Assembly (NCBI RefSeq): GCF_000331305.1
Contig: NZ_KB217478.1
Span: 8,029,481-8,093,480, forward strand
Source of the DNA: Calothrix sp. PCC 7103
GTDB taxonomy: Bacteria; Cyanobacteriota; Cyanobacteriia; Cyanobacteriales; Nostocaceae
DNA: 64,000 nucleotides
Direction: 5' to 3'
This document shows positions 18,124 to 27,782 of this stretch, one piece after another. The notes beneath the pieces were generated by a model, which saw only the letters and a list, made by a program, of their open reading frames with translations, was not told where the DNA came from and did no database searches. Numbering within the stretch: the stretch's first letter is position 1; every line of letters begins with the position of its first letter. Position numbers and translations under genes: made by a program.

Positions 18124-18809
18124 CAACCAGGATTAAGTTGTACAAGATTTATTTCTGATATACACGACGCGCACGAAAGCTTCAAACAACAATCAATAAC
18201 ACATATTAAATCGCTTAGTGGTATAGGAACTTGAGGAGAAAAGGTACTACTAGCAATATCGTTTAATACTTCAGGTGTCGCAACATTACCAGGATTAATT
18301 ACTGTAAAACCAATACCCGTATTACTGAGTTCAATCTGCAACGCTTGCGCGGCGCCACGTAATCCAAATTTAGAAGCTGTATTTGCTACTTCTCTTGATG
18401 CTTGATTATCTAATCCAGACAACGAACCGATAAAAATTACCTTTGGCACCTGAGATTTTTTCAAAGACGATATTAATCCTTTTGTAAGTTTAACAGGTGC
18501 TATAAGATTTACAGCTATTACATAGTCAATTTCTTCATAATCACTATTAATAAAATTATAATTACTTGTAAAGGCGCCTTTTTCCCAAGTTCCTCCAAGA
18601 AACAACAGCGCATCTAAAGGACTACTCTCAAAAGCTGCAACAACTTTTTCAATTCCTTCCTGCTTTGCAATATCTGCTTCAATCCACTTTCCATATTTTG
18701 ATGGACTTCTCGAAACACACACCAGGTTCTCTACTTTGTCGTGGTAATATTCTGCAACTGCAAGACCTATTCCTCGACTACCACCAACAATTAGTATATT
18801 TTCAGCCAT
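18123..18809 (-). CDS. Short-chain dehydrogenase-like protein lacking the catalytic Tyr
   Basis: A 228-aa Rossmann-fold SDR. The cofactor motif GGSRGIG sits at residues 9-15, the N of VNLIAPV at about 101, and the active-site Ser in FIGSLSG near 129. The expected Y-x3-K reads N143-T-A-S-K147, so the catalytic Tyr is replaced by Asn (AAT; Tyr TAT is one base away). It then probably cannot work as a normal SDR oxidoreductase, and may be a binding protein or use another mechanism. The C-terminus carries a Cys-rich stretch (CVIDCCLKLSCASC). No operon partner. Confidence 0.85.
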   Translation of the reverse strand: MAENILIVGGSRGIGLAVAEYYHDKVENLVCVSRSPSKYGKWIEADIAKQEGIEKVVAAFESSPLDALLFLGGTWEKGAFTSNYNFINSDYEEIDYVIAVNLIAPVKLTKGLISSLKKSQVPKVIFIGSLSGLDNQASREVANTASKFGLRGAAQALQIELSNTGIGFTVINPGNVATPEVLNDIASSTFSPQVPIPLSDLICVIDCCLKLSCASCISEINLVQLNPG

Positions 18810-18918
18810 GTAGTAATTTTATCTTTTTTCAAAATTTTACAATATTCTAGCTTTTGCATTAGCTAACCAGTTTAGTGGGTATTGTATTATAGATATAAAG
18901 TTATAATGTTGAAATTAC

Positions 18919-19212
18919 ATGATGAAACGAGACGAAGTGTTAAGTATACTTAGAAGTGAGCAAATAAAACTAAAAGATTTTAGTGTAAAATCTTTAGCCT
19001 TGTTTGGTTCTGTAGCGCGAGATGAAGCAACCTCTGAAAGCGATGTTGATTTGCTGGTAGAATTTGAAAAGCCTGTAGGCTTATTTACTTTTATACGCTT
19101 ACAAAGATATTTAGAAACACTTTTTGGTTGTTCCGTCGATTTAGGTACACCCGACTCTCTTAAATCTTATTTACGTGAAACAGTAATGGGAGAAGCTGTG
19201 CGTGCCTTCTAG
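18919..19212 (+). CDS. mntA: MntA-type nucleotidyltransferase antitoxin
   Basis: A 97-aa minimal nucleotidyltransferase. It has the GS motif at residues 30-31 (LFGSVARDEATSESDVDLLVEF) and catalytic D42 and D44. In the MntA-HepT toxin-antitoxin family this enzyme adds AMP to a Tyr of HepT and so blocks it (family knowledge). It overlaps the next gene by 11 bp, as usual for this pair. The ATG at 18919 is immediately followed by a second ATG. Confidence 0.9.
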   Translation: MMKRDEVLSILRSEQIKLKDFSVKSLALFGSVARDEATSESDVDLLVEFEKPVGLFTFIRLQRYLETLFGCSVDLGTPDSLKSYLRETVMGEAVRAF

Positions 19213-19549
19213 AAAACTGAAGCCAAGAATTCAAGACATTTTAGATATTGGCGCCGAGATTGAAGTGTTTACTCAAGGCATGAGTTTTAGTGATTTTCAA
19301 GAGGATATAAAAACAGTAAGGGCAGTTCTCTATAATGTTGCTATTATTGGTGAGGCAGCGGCAAGTCTGATGCCAGAAGTTGAAGTTGCTTATCCCGAAA
19401 TACCTTGGGTTGACATTCGAGGACTCCGAAACATAGTCATTCACGAGTATTTTAGGGTGAATTTAGAAATCATTTGGGAGACGATTCAAAGAGATTTACC
19501 ACCATTATTAGAACAATTAGAAGAATTACAATCAAGACTAAACAGCTAA
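19202..19549 (+). CDS. hepT: HepT-type ribonuclease toxin
   Basis: A 115-aa all-helical HEPN protein. The signature R-x4-H-x-Y is R76, H81, Y83 in RNIVIHEY. H81 and R76 form the RNase site, and Y83 is the residue modified by MntA in characterised pairs. The GTG start overlaps the end of mntA, implying coupled translation. This HepT is unrelated to the heterocyst hep genes further along despite the similar name. It acts in the cytoplasm as a dimer that cuts RNA. Confidence 0.9.
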   Translation: MPSRKLKPRIQDILDIGAEIEVFTQGMSFSDFQEDIKTVRAVLYNVAIIGEAAASLMPEVEVAYPEIPWVDIRGLRNIVIHEYFRVNLEIIWETIQRDLPPLLEQLEELQSRLNS

Positions 19550-19593
19550 TCTTTAGACTTTACAAATAATATAAGATTTCAGCTTGAAAACTT

Positions 19594-19669
19594 TGTCATG
19601 CTGAACGTAGTGAAGCATCTCGTTATTCATTGAAATTTTTAAGATTCTTCGCTTCGCTCAGAATGACAA
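19594..19669. repeat. Imperfect dispersed hairpin
   Basis: TTGTCATGCTGAACG near the left edge pairs imperfectly with CGCTCAGAATGACAA at the right edge, with further pairing inside. This is the common TGTCATTCTGAGCGAAG-type intergenic palindrome. It lies between convergent hepT and the TolC-like gene and may act as a terminator. Confidence 0.6.
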
Positions 19670-19678
19670 ATATGAATG

Positions 19679-21271
19679 TTAGGTTTTAGCAGAAACGGAA
19701 CGTTGTAGATTTGCGAACGCGCGGTTGTAGTCTAAGATAGCAGTGATTCGATTACCTTGCGCGCGTGTGAGGTCGTTTTCTGCTGCGATAACGTCGGTTT
19801 GAGTACCAACACCAGCTTGAAAGCGTAAACGTGCGAGTCGTAGTGCTTCAACAGCTTGGTCTACTGCTCCTGTTGCAGTTTGCACGTTGTCTAAATTTGA
19901 TTGTAATTGAGCATAGTATTGTTCGACTTCAAAGCGTATTTGGTTACGTTGGTTTGCAAAGTTGCTTTCTGCTATGGCAATATTTGCTTTTGCTTGTGCT
20001 GCTTGCGCTCTTGCTGCTCCTCCATCGAATAAGTTCCAATTTGCACGTACTCCTACTGAGTATCCATCTGTGGCGCCAACATTATCGTTGTACTGGTCTA
20101 ATACGTCGTAACTAGCAACTAAGGCAACTTGTGGGCCAAGTTGTCCTAAAGCAAATTTACGTCGTTGCTCACCTATATTACGTTCTGCTAAACGCTGCTG
20201 TAGCTCAGGTCTGTTTTGAAACGCTTGGATTATTGTTTGTTCTAGTTTTTGGTTCCATAACCCCGCTATTTCTACTCGGTCGGCAGTGGTTATATTGAGC
20301 GTTTGCGGTATGTTTAGTAGTGCAACTAATTGCCGCTGTGATATTTGCTGTCTAGCACGCGCGTTTGCTAAATCTTGTTGAGCATTGGCAAAGTTTACCT
20401 GCGAACGCAGTACGTCAAACCTTGTGCCAACACCCGCACGTTCAAGTGCTTGAGCATCACGTAAACTCGCGCTCGCGTTTTCTGTCGCTGCACTGCTAAT
20501 ACGAACTTGTTCATCGGCAGCTTGTAAATCATAGTAACGACTAGTTACTTGCAGCTTAATTTCTTGATACCGCGTTTCTACACTCAACTCGTCAATTCTT
20601 AGCTGTTCTTCTGCTTGACGAATGCTTGCTGCTCTGCGACCTGAAGTATAAATGTTGTAATTAACTTCGGCTCTGCCGTTAAAAGCAGTTCTCGCTTTAT
20701 CGCTACCTGGAGGCGCCACACCTGAGTCTACAGAAAGTTTGTCACTAGCAGATTTACTGTTTGTAATGCTCCCGTTAATACCAATGGTTGGATACAGTGC
20801 AGCTTGCGACTCTCGTAGTGATGCTCGACTGCGCTCAAGTTCGAGCAGTGAGGTTTGCAGTTGGGGATTGTTTCGACGTGCAATTTCTAGTGCTTGAGTC
20901 AGGGTTATTGCTTGGTTTTGTCGAATTTGAACTTCTTCTGCTTTGCTTGGAAACAGTAGTTCTGGAGGTGAAGCAGGAAGAGGAGGAGTAGAGGGAACAG
21001 GGAGGATATCAGGAGAAGAGGGAGCAGGGAGGATATCAGGAGAAGAGGGAGCAGGAGACAGAGAAACGATTCCTCCTAGTTTTGCTGCTTCTTGTGCGAT
21101 AGGTTTGATTTCTTCTTTTTTGAGTTTTATATTATCCCTATCTATTTCCCCAACTTTACTTTTTTGTGCTGTTACAGTTTTTGCTTCAGCATTTTTAATT
21201 GATGTGGGGAACAAAAAAGCTAAGGCAATAGCAACCCAAGAAGAATGCAGCAGAAATCGGTATAGATTCAT
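19679..21271 (-). CDS. TolC-family outer membrane protein
   Basis: A 530-aa outer membrane efflux protein. A signal peptide (residues about 10-31) precedes a Pro/Ser-rich linker with a repeated SSPDILPAP unit. Two OEP repeats follow from about residue 115 (ITLTQALEIARRNNPQLQ; then SLRESQAALYPTIGING and GVGTRFDVLRSQVNFANAQ; then GVGTQTDVIAAENDLTRAQ). These form the trimeric barrel and periplasmic tunnel used by type I secretion and RND or ABC export. No pump gene is adjacent, so it probably serves several systems. Start ATG at 21271. Confidence 0.92.
   Translation of the reverse strand: MNLYRFLLHSSWVAIALAFLFPTSIKNAEAKTVTAQKSKVGEIDRDNIKLKKEEIKPIAQEAAKLGGIVSLSPAPSSPDILPAPSSPDILPVPSTPPLPASPPELLFPSKAEEVQIRQNQAITLTQALEIARRNNPQLQTSLLELERSRASLRESQAALYPTIGINGSITNSKSASDKLSVDSGVAPPGSDKARTAFNGRAEVNYNIYTSGRRAASIRQAEEQLRIDELSVETRYQEIKLQVTSRYYDLQAADEQVRISSAATENASASLRDAQALERAGVGTRFDVLRSQVNFANAQQDLANARARQQISQRQLVALLNIPQTLNITTADRVEIAGLWNQKLEQTIIQAFQNRPELQQRLAERNIGEQRRKFALGQLGPQVALVASYDVLDQYNDNVGATDGYSVGVRANWNLFDGGAARAQAAQAKANIAIAESNFANQRNQIRFEVEQYYAQLQSNLDNVQTATGAVDQAVEALRLARLRFQAGVGTQTDVIAAENDLTRAQGNRITAILDYNRAFANLQRSVSAKT
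20991..21056. repeat. 27-bp tandem repeat coding for the linker
   Basis: About 2.4 copies of a 27-bp unit (GAGGGARCAGGGAGGATATC plus AGGAGAA on the plus strand) code for repeated SPDILPAPS in the TolC-like protein, between its signal peptide and first OEP domain. Confidence 0.8.
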
Positions 21272-21811
21272 AGATGGTGCGTGTTGGGTGTATCAGCAAT
21301 ATGTGGAGAACTTATGGAAACTAACTTCAAGGTGTAGCGACATTTGAAGTCAATCTAGTTGCTGGTTTATAATGATGCACATTTATAAGCTAAATAAACT
21401 ATAAGCTAATCTCAAAATGGCTTTGTTAACTGTTAGCTACTAACTATTAGGCATCGCATCTCAATATCAACTATTAGCTATTTATAAATATTCTATTAAT
21501 AAATTTAATTTAAAGACTAGGTGTTATATATATAAATTTTTTGTAAAACCAAAGTAAAAATCCCAGCTTTTTGTTAAGTTACGTACAAACGTCTCGTTCA
21601 TCAAATCAATTTATTAATGTCAAAATAACATTTTGTATTTTTTTATACCCAGGAAACGATATTATACACAAGATTGTCGTTTTGATTACGATATTTCAAC
21701 TAAGAAACCCGGTTTCTAGATGCAAATAAATCATTTAGTTATAAGTATAAAAAGCTGCCTAGTAATTGAGATTTATTAAATATTTAACTACATAGTAAAT
21801 CAATTGAGATA
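21272..21811. other. AT-rich divergent intergenic region
   Basis: About 540 bp between two divergent genes, with no coding frame seen. It contains one AGAAACCCGGTTTCT palindrome at 21703-21717 and short CTATTAGCTA-like near-repeats around 21440-21480. Promoters for both genes should lie here but no box stands out. Confidence 0.4.
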
Positions 21812-24016
21812 ATGATTAGAATTCAAAGCTATCGAAATTTAAGAGTAATCAGATGGTTGTTCGGTTTTCTTGGCGCCTTAATTGCTACAGTGTTAATAGC
21901 AGTTTATTGGGTGGCTGATGGAGTTCAAGCTAATTTCTATACAACATCTTGGATAGGCAATACTTTTGGTGGTGGCGAAAAGTGGGTGCAAAACCAAGTT
22001 ATTGACATGTACGTAGCTCCAGATGGTACAGTTTTTACCAATAGTCCTTGGGATGAAGGAGGTAGGGAAGCTGGAGTTTATAAAAATGGTGATGCCATAG
22101 CAAGAGCAGCAGATTTACATGGGTGGGAACGATTTGGTGGAATTGCTGTCACCGCAGATCAAAAGTATATGTACGTGTCGATGCTACAAGGACATGTTGA
22201 TGGCAAAGGAAATGATTACCCTCCTGCTAAAACAAGCTGGTTTTGTGTGCGACGTTTCGATTTATCTGGAAAACCTGCACCTTTTGCAGGGGGCAATGGT
22301 TGGGATAAAAGCATGTTGATAGTCAGCGATAAAAACGAAGTCTCTGGATTAGCAACTATTGGTTCGGAATTGTATGTAGCAGTACGCGATGAAAATATAG
22401 TACGCGTTTATAATAAAAAAACGCTCAAAGAGATTCGTAATTTCTCAGTTCCAAATCCTACAAAAATTGCAGTTGATAAACGGAACACACTATGGATTAT
22501 TCAAAATCAAAAGGATGGTGATTCTGCTCAGATATCACATTATACAAAGGCTGGAAATCGCTTACCGCAAGTAATAAATAATGTACCCGGCGCCAATGCG
22601 ATTGCAGTAGACGATCAAAATAGGTTATTAGTCGCTGACAACGGTAAAAATCAGCAAATTCTAATCTATAACATTAAAAATCAACCAACCCAAGTTGGTA
22701 CATTTGGTTTAAAAGGTGGTGTTTATGCTGAAAGACCTGGTGAAGTTGGCAATTTAAAGTTTTATGGAATTACTGGAATTGGTGTAGATGCAAAGGGTAA
22801 TATCTATGTCAATAGCAGTGGTTTTAATCAAGGTGACAATACACAAGCAATCAAAACAGGTACTGATATCAGAAAATTTTCCCCATCCGGTAAAATGCAG
22901 TGGCAGGTAGTCGGTTTACCATTTGTAGATAACGCTGATGCTGACCCCAAATTCAATGGTACGCATGTATATACAATCCACGACCATTACATAATGGATT
23001 ATAGTAAACCTGCTGGCAAACAATGGATTTACTTTGCTTATAGTTTGAATCCTTTCAAATACCCTCAAGATATACGCTTGCGTGTTGCTCACGGCTCAGT
23101 ATTCTTTCGCCGTATACAGGGTAAACCTTTCATGTACTTCACTGATATGTTTGGCGGGTTTCTCCATGCATATCGCTTCAACCCTGCTACTGATGGTGAA
23201 GTTGCTATTCCATCAGTCATGTTTCAAGGAACTTCTGCAAATGAAGAACAAGTAAAGCCAGATAGTTGGCCCCCTAACCAACCACAAATTGGAGATTGGA
23301 TATGGCAAGATAAAAACGGAAATGGCGCCTTTGATAAAGGTGAGTTTGATAAAAGTTCGCGTGACTATCCTTATCAAGGTGGATGGTGGGTAGATAGCAA
23401 AGGTGATGTTTGGAAAACTTTACGAATACAGTCAGGAATTCGGCATTTTCCTTTACAGGGTATTGATAGTAAAGGGAATCCTATCTACAGCTACAGTTCG
23501 ATGAAAAAATTTACCACTCCAGAACAAATTAAAGATATTCGTCGAATTGAGTATTTTCCAAAAACTGATACAATGTATTTATCTGGCTTTACACAAAGAT
23601 ATCCAGCTGCTTACGATGACGGTAAAGCATTCGGAAGTGAAATTTTCCGCTACGATAATTGGAACAAAGGTAATCGCAAAGAACGCTGGCGAATTGCTGT
23701 TCCTTATGACGGTCAAGCAAATCCTCAAGTTCTCACAGCTTCGATGAGCATAGCGGGTGATTACGTATTTATTGTGACAGTCAGAACTGCAGAAGTTTAC
23801 ATTTATAATAAATTGACAGGAGCTTTTGTCACAAAATTAAAACCAGGCCCAGAAGTTGCTAATGAAAGTGGTTGGATTGATATTCCTTATGGTATTAGAG
23901 CATTCCAACGTGCAAATGGTGAATACTTGGTATTTGTAGAAGAAGATGCTAAAGCTAAGGTAATTATGTATTCATTACCACGTAGAATTCCGGTACAAAA
24001 AACATCTTCAACTTGA
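21812..24016 (+). CDS. Membrane-anchored beta-propeller (NHL-like) protein
   Basis: A 734-aa protein with one N-terminal membrane helix (residues about 14-34, WLFGFLGALIATVLIAVYW), so most of it lies outside the cytoplasm. It carries propeller-like blades typical of NHL/six-bladed folds (IDMYVAPDGTVF, ISGL-like segments, TKIAVDKRNTLWI, NAIAVDDQNRLLVADNG, GIGVDAKGNIYV). Near residue 503 DKNGNGAFDKGEFD is a good EF-hand calcium loop. A Cys-poor C-terminal half continues the blade pattern. It is convergent to the polysaccharide cluster. It might bind or modify exported glycan, but no catalytic motif is evident. Confidence 0.75.
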   Translation: MIRIQSYRNLRVIRWLFGFLGALIATVLIAVYWVADGVQANFYTTSWIGNTFGGGEKWVQNQVIDMYVAPDGTVFTNSPWDEGGREAGVYKNGDAIARAADLHGWERFGGIAVTADQKYMYVSMLQGHVDGKGNDYPPAKTSWFCVRRFDLSGKPAPFAGGNGWDKSMLIVSDKNEVSGLATIGSELYVAVRDENIVRVYNKKTLKEIRNFSVPNPTKIAVDKRNTLWIIQNQKDGDSAQISHYTKAGNRLPQVINNVPGANAIAVDDQNRLLVADNGKNQQILIYNIKNQPTQVGTFGLKGGVYAERPGEVGNLKFYGITGIGVDAKGNIYVNSSGFNQGDNTQAIKTGTDIRKFSPSGKMQWQVVGLPFVDNADADPKFNGTHVYTIHDHYIMDYSKPAGKQWIYFAYSLNPFKYPQDIRLRVAHGSVFFRRIQGKPFMYFTDMFGGFLHAYRFNPATDGEVAIPSVMFQGTSANEEQVKPDSWPPNQPQIGDWIWQDKNGNGAFDKGEFDKSSRDYPYQGGWWVDSKGDVWKTLRIQSGIRHFPLQGIDSKGNPIYSYSSMKKFTTPEQIKDIRRIEYFPKTDTMYLSGFTQRYPAAYDDGKAFGSEIFRYDNWNKGNRKERWRIAVPYDGQANPQVLTASMSIAGDYVFIVTVRTAEVYIYNKLTGAFVTKLKPGPEVANESGWIDIPYGIRAFQRANGEYLVFVEEDAKAKVIMYSLPRRIPVQKTSST

Positions 24017-24065
24017 GTCAACAATTCTTTCATTTAAATACTTGAATTTTAGATAAATTTTGTGT

Positions 24066-24085
24066 GACGGGCATAACTGCCCGTC
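24066..24085. terminator. Hairpin between convergent genes
   Basis: GACGGGCA and TGCCCGTC form a perfect 8-bp stem with a TAAC loop, placed between the propeller gene and the end of the polysaccharide cluster. The sequence resembles the dispersed GGGC palindrome family. Confidence 0.6.
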
Positions 24086-24113
24086 GATATAAAAATTTTG
24101 TGGTTGATAAATC

Positions 24114-25553
24114 TTATTTTTGATATGGGTAATTACTTGCTATTTGTGAAGAGTGATATTTTTTAGCTGCCATTGCAAAACCCATAAATCCCCACAATGT
24201 CACACCTGAAAGCCCGAGCATCATACTACTAAAAACCATTTGGAAAAATACTGCTAAAGCAACGGAACGTGAGGCACAAGCAAACGGGTCATGACGGGTT
24301 TGAGAACCCTGAAACGTATTGCATATAATTAATATCATGGAGCCAAGGTAAGGAATAGCACCAAACCAGCCAAGTGCAAAAAATGTATCTAAAATACCGC
24401 TATCAAGAACAACGTTTACTAACTTACCGTCTTTATCAAGTATCCATGTACCACCAATACCTTTTCCAAGTGGAGAAGACAGCGCAATACCTAATTTCTC
24501 GTCGTAACTGCTCGAACGGTCGTTAAAACTTTGATCTTTTTCAAGATTCATTATAGATTCTAAACGGGTATTAATTACTTTTCCAAATGGTTCGACTGTT
24601 GCTAATGGAGCAACGCAAATTACAAGTATAATTGCAGTTATAACTAGTCGCATTTGCAACTTAGGTTTTAAATTTGTTACTAGAGTAATTACTCCAACTA
24701 ACCAACCACCCCATGCCGAGCGTACTACAGTAAGTAAGAATGATATGTAGCCTACGATTGATGCAGCAAAACCAATTGGGCGAACGTTATTTAGTATTAT
24801 CAGTAATCCTACCATCATTATATTCGCAAATGGACCAGAAGAGTGCATTGTACTCCAGACGCGAATTCCTAATGGTTTTGGGTCTCCCATTGTTGTAAGT
24901 TTTGTTTGAATTAACCAAAACTTATCCCATTCAGGCGCCACTAAATATTGATATATCCCGTAACTACCGGTAATTAGTACACACCAAAGAAATACGTTCT
25001 GAATATTTTGGCGATAACTGGGATAATCACGCCACTTTACAAATATATGAAAACCGTAAAGAACCGGAGTTAACCAATCGAGCGCAGTACGAGCAACTAC
25101 TACTTTATCATAGCTAACTAACCCGATAGAAATTCCGTAGAATACTGATAAAATTGCTATTACAAACGGAAAGCCACCTGTGCGTAGTGACCTGGGCAAT
25201 TCCTTAATAAGTGTGATAAAAGTAATTAGTGTAACTAAAAATGGAGCAATTAAAATAAAGCCGTTGGTGTCCCAACCGCTTTTATAATCAATCAGGCGCC
25301 TAATTATAGGAGTAAGAAACCATATCCACCAAGTAAAGCCAATGTAAAGTACTGGATAGCGAAGGTAAAGAAAAAGACCTACAGCTAAAGAAAACACAGG
25401 GAAAGCTTGTCTTAATAAGCTAGCGGCGCCAAAATAGCAAGCTATTGTAAAAAGTATTAGTGCCCCAATCGCAACCCATGCGAAGAATGGTGAATGTGCT
25501 TGTGTACCACTCTGTTGATATGGATAAGGTGACAACGATTGATTACTGGTCAT
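24114..25553 (-). CDS. Wzy/O-antigen-ligase-like membrane protein
   Basis: A 479-aa polytopic protein with about 11-12 hydrophobic helices. A large loop after the middle (RSSSYDEKLGIALSSPLGKGIGG) is the typical place for the Wzy_C/ligase catalytic loop. It most likely polymerises or ligates the glycan made by this cluster. Its ATG overlaps the stop of the upstream glycosyltransferase (ATGA), so the two are translationally coupled. It is the last gene of the cluster, the place of alr2841 in the Anabaena island (inference from order). Confidence 0.8.
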   Translation of the reverse strand: MTSNQSLSPYPYQQSGTQAHSPFFAWVAIGALILFTIACYFGAASLLRQAFPVFSLAVGLFLYLRYPVLYIGFTWWIWFLTPIIRRLIDYKSGWDTNGFILIAPFLVTLITFITLIKELPRSLRTGGFPFVIAILSVFYGISIGLVSYDKVVVARTALDWLTPVLYGFHIFVKWRDYPSYRQNIQNVFLWCVLITGSYGIYQYLVAPEWDKFWLIQTKLTTMGDPKPLGIRVWSTMHSSGPFANIMMVGLLIILNNVRPIGFAASIVGYISFLLTVVRSAWGGWLVGVITLVTNLKPKLQMRLVITAIILVICVAPLATVEPFGKVINTRLESIMNLEKDQSFNDRSSSYDEKLGIALSSPLGKGIGGTWILDKDGKLVNVVLDSGILDTFFALGWFGAIPYLGSMILIICNTFQGSQTRHDPFACASRSVALAVFFQMVFSSMMLGLSGVTLWGFMGFAMAAKKYHSSQIASNYPYQK

Positions 25554-26536
25554 TCATAGTCTCCCACGCTCAAAGTTTTAGAATGAGAAATTTGTTTTGT
25601 ATTGTTGATAAGATTGCTTTTAAGCCAAGTTTGCCAACCCTGCCACCGTCCTTGCATCGACGCGACAAACTTTTGCAACGCTAAAGTGTTTTCGCTTTGC
25701 AAGAATCGTAAAACCTGTACAACCCCATATGCTTCCTGCGTTCCTATTAGTACTGACCAAACAAGATATATCAATCTTCTTAAAGGTGGTAAGTATTGAA
25801 GTAAAGTTAGAGTTTCGTTGTACGCAGTATTAACACAAGCTATTTTATTGAATTGATCGCGCTTATCTTCATCAAAGCGCTGTGCTGGGTAGTGATTGAC
25901 TGCTACTTTTGGGTCGTAAATCAGCTTCCATCCTGCCTTTCGTACTGCTAAACTAAACGCTAAGTCATTATGTACTTGCGCTCCGCTTCCTCTTAGTCGC
26001 GTATCGAAGCGAATATTCTCAAGTGCGCTAGTACGATAGCTCATATTGGCACCCTTAAGAATTTCTACTTCGCGTGCTTCCCCAAAACCTAGGTGATGCT
26101 CGCCAATCATACGTCCAAACCATTGAACTTTGCCAACTATTGGTTTGCCGCCTTCAACAAGTTTGTCACCTTTGTAAGTCCAGTCACGTCCACCTACACC
26201 TCCTACATTACTATCGTTTAAAAACCAAGCTTCAACACGTTCTAACCAATCTGGATGTGGCATTGCATCATCATCGGTAATTGCAATTACATCACAAGAA
26301 GCTGCATCTAAAGCAGCATTCAAAGCTGCAACTTGACCAGGAACGCTGACTTTACAGGTTTTTAGTTGTAACGATTTCAAATCAAATGTTTTTAATAACT
26401 CCCAAGTGTCTACATCAATGTCCCGGACTACTACTATAACTTCATCTGCACGGCGTTTTTGCTGTTGCAATGCTGATAAACAGCGTGCTAAATCTTTTGG
26501 ACGACGATAAGTAGGAACAATAACAGTTAAGAGCAT
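25550..26536 (-). CDS. Family 2 glycosyltransferase
   Basis: A 328-aa GT-A-fold transferase. It starts LLTVIVPTYRRPKDLARCL. The nucleotide-sugar-binding DDDA follows AASCDVIAI near residue 90, and a GRDWTY segment and GANMSYR follow. The last 90 residues have weak hydrophobic stretches. It adds one sugar during repeat-unit assembly at the cytoplasmic membrane face. The donor and acceptor cannot be told. It overlaps the Wzy-like gene by 4 bp and lies 46 bp after the GT4 gene. Confidence 0.88.
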   Translation of the reverse strand: MLLTVIVPTYRRPKDLARCLSALQQQKRRADEVIVVVRDIDVDTWELLKTFDLKSLQLKTCKVSVPGQVAALNAALDAASCDVIAITDDDAMPHPDWLERVEAWFLNDSNVGGVGGRDWTYKGDKLVEGGKPIVGKVQWFGRMIGEHHLGFGEAREVEILKGANMSYRTSALENIRFDTRLRGSGAQVHNDLAFSLAVRKAGWKLIYDPKVAVNHYPAQRFDEDKRDQFNKIACVNTAYNETLTLLQYLPPLRRLIYLVWSVLIGTQEAYGVVQVLRFLQSENTLALQKFVASMQGRWQGWQTWLKSNLINNTKQISHSKTLSVGDYE

Positions 26537-26582
26537 TTTTACTTTGATATTTTAAATGATAAGTGTAAGTATAAGTTTTTAC

Positions 26583-27638
26583 CTATACACGTAATTTACT
26601 AGGCTTTTTGATCAGACTTGAATAGATTTGTAAATACTGCTGTGCGATTTTATCCCAACTAAGGTTTTGGGCTGTTACTAATGCGTTTTCTGAATATTTG
26701 TTTAGAACTGATGCATCCCTGAGAAGATATAATGCGGCTTTACGCATTTGCTCTGTATTATCTGTAACAATACCACATTGGGAGTTTTCGATTAAACTTT
26801 TACAGCCGATGTTACTAAATGTAACGGGAACAGTGCCAGCAGCCATCCATTCGGTATAGTATATTCCAAATCCTTCATACAGTGTTGTTGATACGCCAAT
26901 CCAAGATTCTCTAACTAACTTGGCTAATTGTGTTTTGGAAATACCTATCCAGTTTTGTACGGATGGATGGTTGTATGGCTTATCGACAACTGCGTGAATA
27001 ACTAAATCTGGTATTTCACTTAAAAGCGATATTAGAATTTCAATTGCTAGCTTAGATTGCTTACGTCCCTCTAATGTGCCAATTACAATTGCTGTTGGTC
27101 GAGAAGATTTTTCTTCGTAGTAAAATAAATTTTGATCATATCCGTTTGGGATAACGCATTTTGCTTTCAAGAGCTTAACTGTGTCATCACCGACACCAAC
27201 AGAAAAGCTTGCCAACTTTCCAGCAAAAAGTTCTAATGGATGATACGATGTATGAACTAGCTTCGCTTTTAAATTATCTGCAAACTTGGCTTCATTGATT
27301 GCACAACCGTGAAACGTTCTAACTGTTGGAACTTGACGATTAAAAAATGCCCAATCATCTCCATGTAAATGCAACAGATCGAACTCACGAAGGTTTAAAA
27401 AGTTGATTTGCAGGGGTAAAACTATTCTCCTAGATAATCGCTTAGAATTTACAATTCTTGGTAAGGCAATGACATTATAAACTGCATCTTTCGGTTTGGT
27501 AGTGTGCGAAAACATAGTCACATCATTCCCTGCTCGCACTAAAGCATTTGCAAGCTCATGAACAACAACAAATACACCACCTGGTTTTTTACCTTCTTCT
27601 GGCAAGTCGGAGTGAATGACCCCTATTTTTAACGACAT
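26583..27638 (-). CDS. Family 4 (GT-B) glycosyltransferase
   Basis: A 351-aa GT-B enzyme. The N-half has GGVFVVVHELANALVRAG and HLHGDDW; the C-half has CVIPNGYDQNLF and the E-x7-E-like block (STTLYEGFGIYYTEWMAAG) that binds the nucleotide sugar. GGAG precedes the ATG. It works with the neighbouring family 2 enzymes on the same glycan; specificity unknown. Confidence 0.87.
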   Translation of the reverse strand: MSLKIGVIHSDLPEEGKKPGGVFVVVHELANALVRAGNDVTMFSHTTKPKDAVYNVIALPRIVNSKRLSRRIVLPLQINFLNLREFDLLHLHGDDWAFFNRQVPTVRTFHGCAINEAKFADNLKAKLVHTSYHPLELFAGKLASFSVGVGDDTVKLLKAKCVIPNGYDQNLFYYEEKSSRPTAIVIGTLEGRKQSKLAIEILISLLSEIPDLVIHAVVDKPYNHPSVQNWIGISKTQLAKLVRESWIGVSTTLYEGFGIYYTEWMAAGTVPVTFSNIGCKSLIENSQCGIVTDNTEQMRKAALYLLRDASVLNKYSENALVTAQNLSWDKIAQQYLQIYSSLIKKPSKLRV

Positions 27639-27782
27639 TTTTAAAACTCCAAGGCAACCTCATCATGCATATTTTATCTTCTTTAACAAATAATGTCTCT
27701 AATGTGACTTGAATAATTTGAATAATTTACATAAACACAAAATTATTGATTACTATAGCAGCCCTAAAAATGATTTACATTT

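Noticed and set aside
19202-19549. hepT as a heterocyst polysaccharide gene
   Set aside because: The R-x4-H-x-Y motif and the overlapping nucleotidyltransferase show a toxin-antitoxin HepT; only the name is similar.
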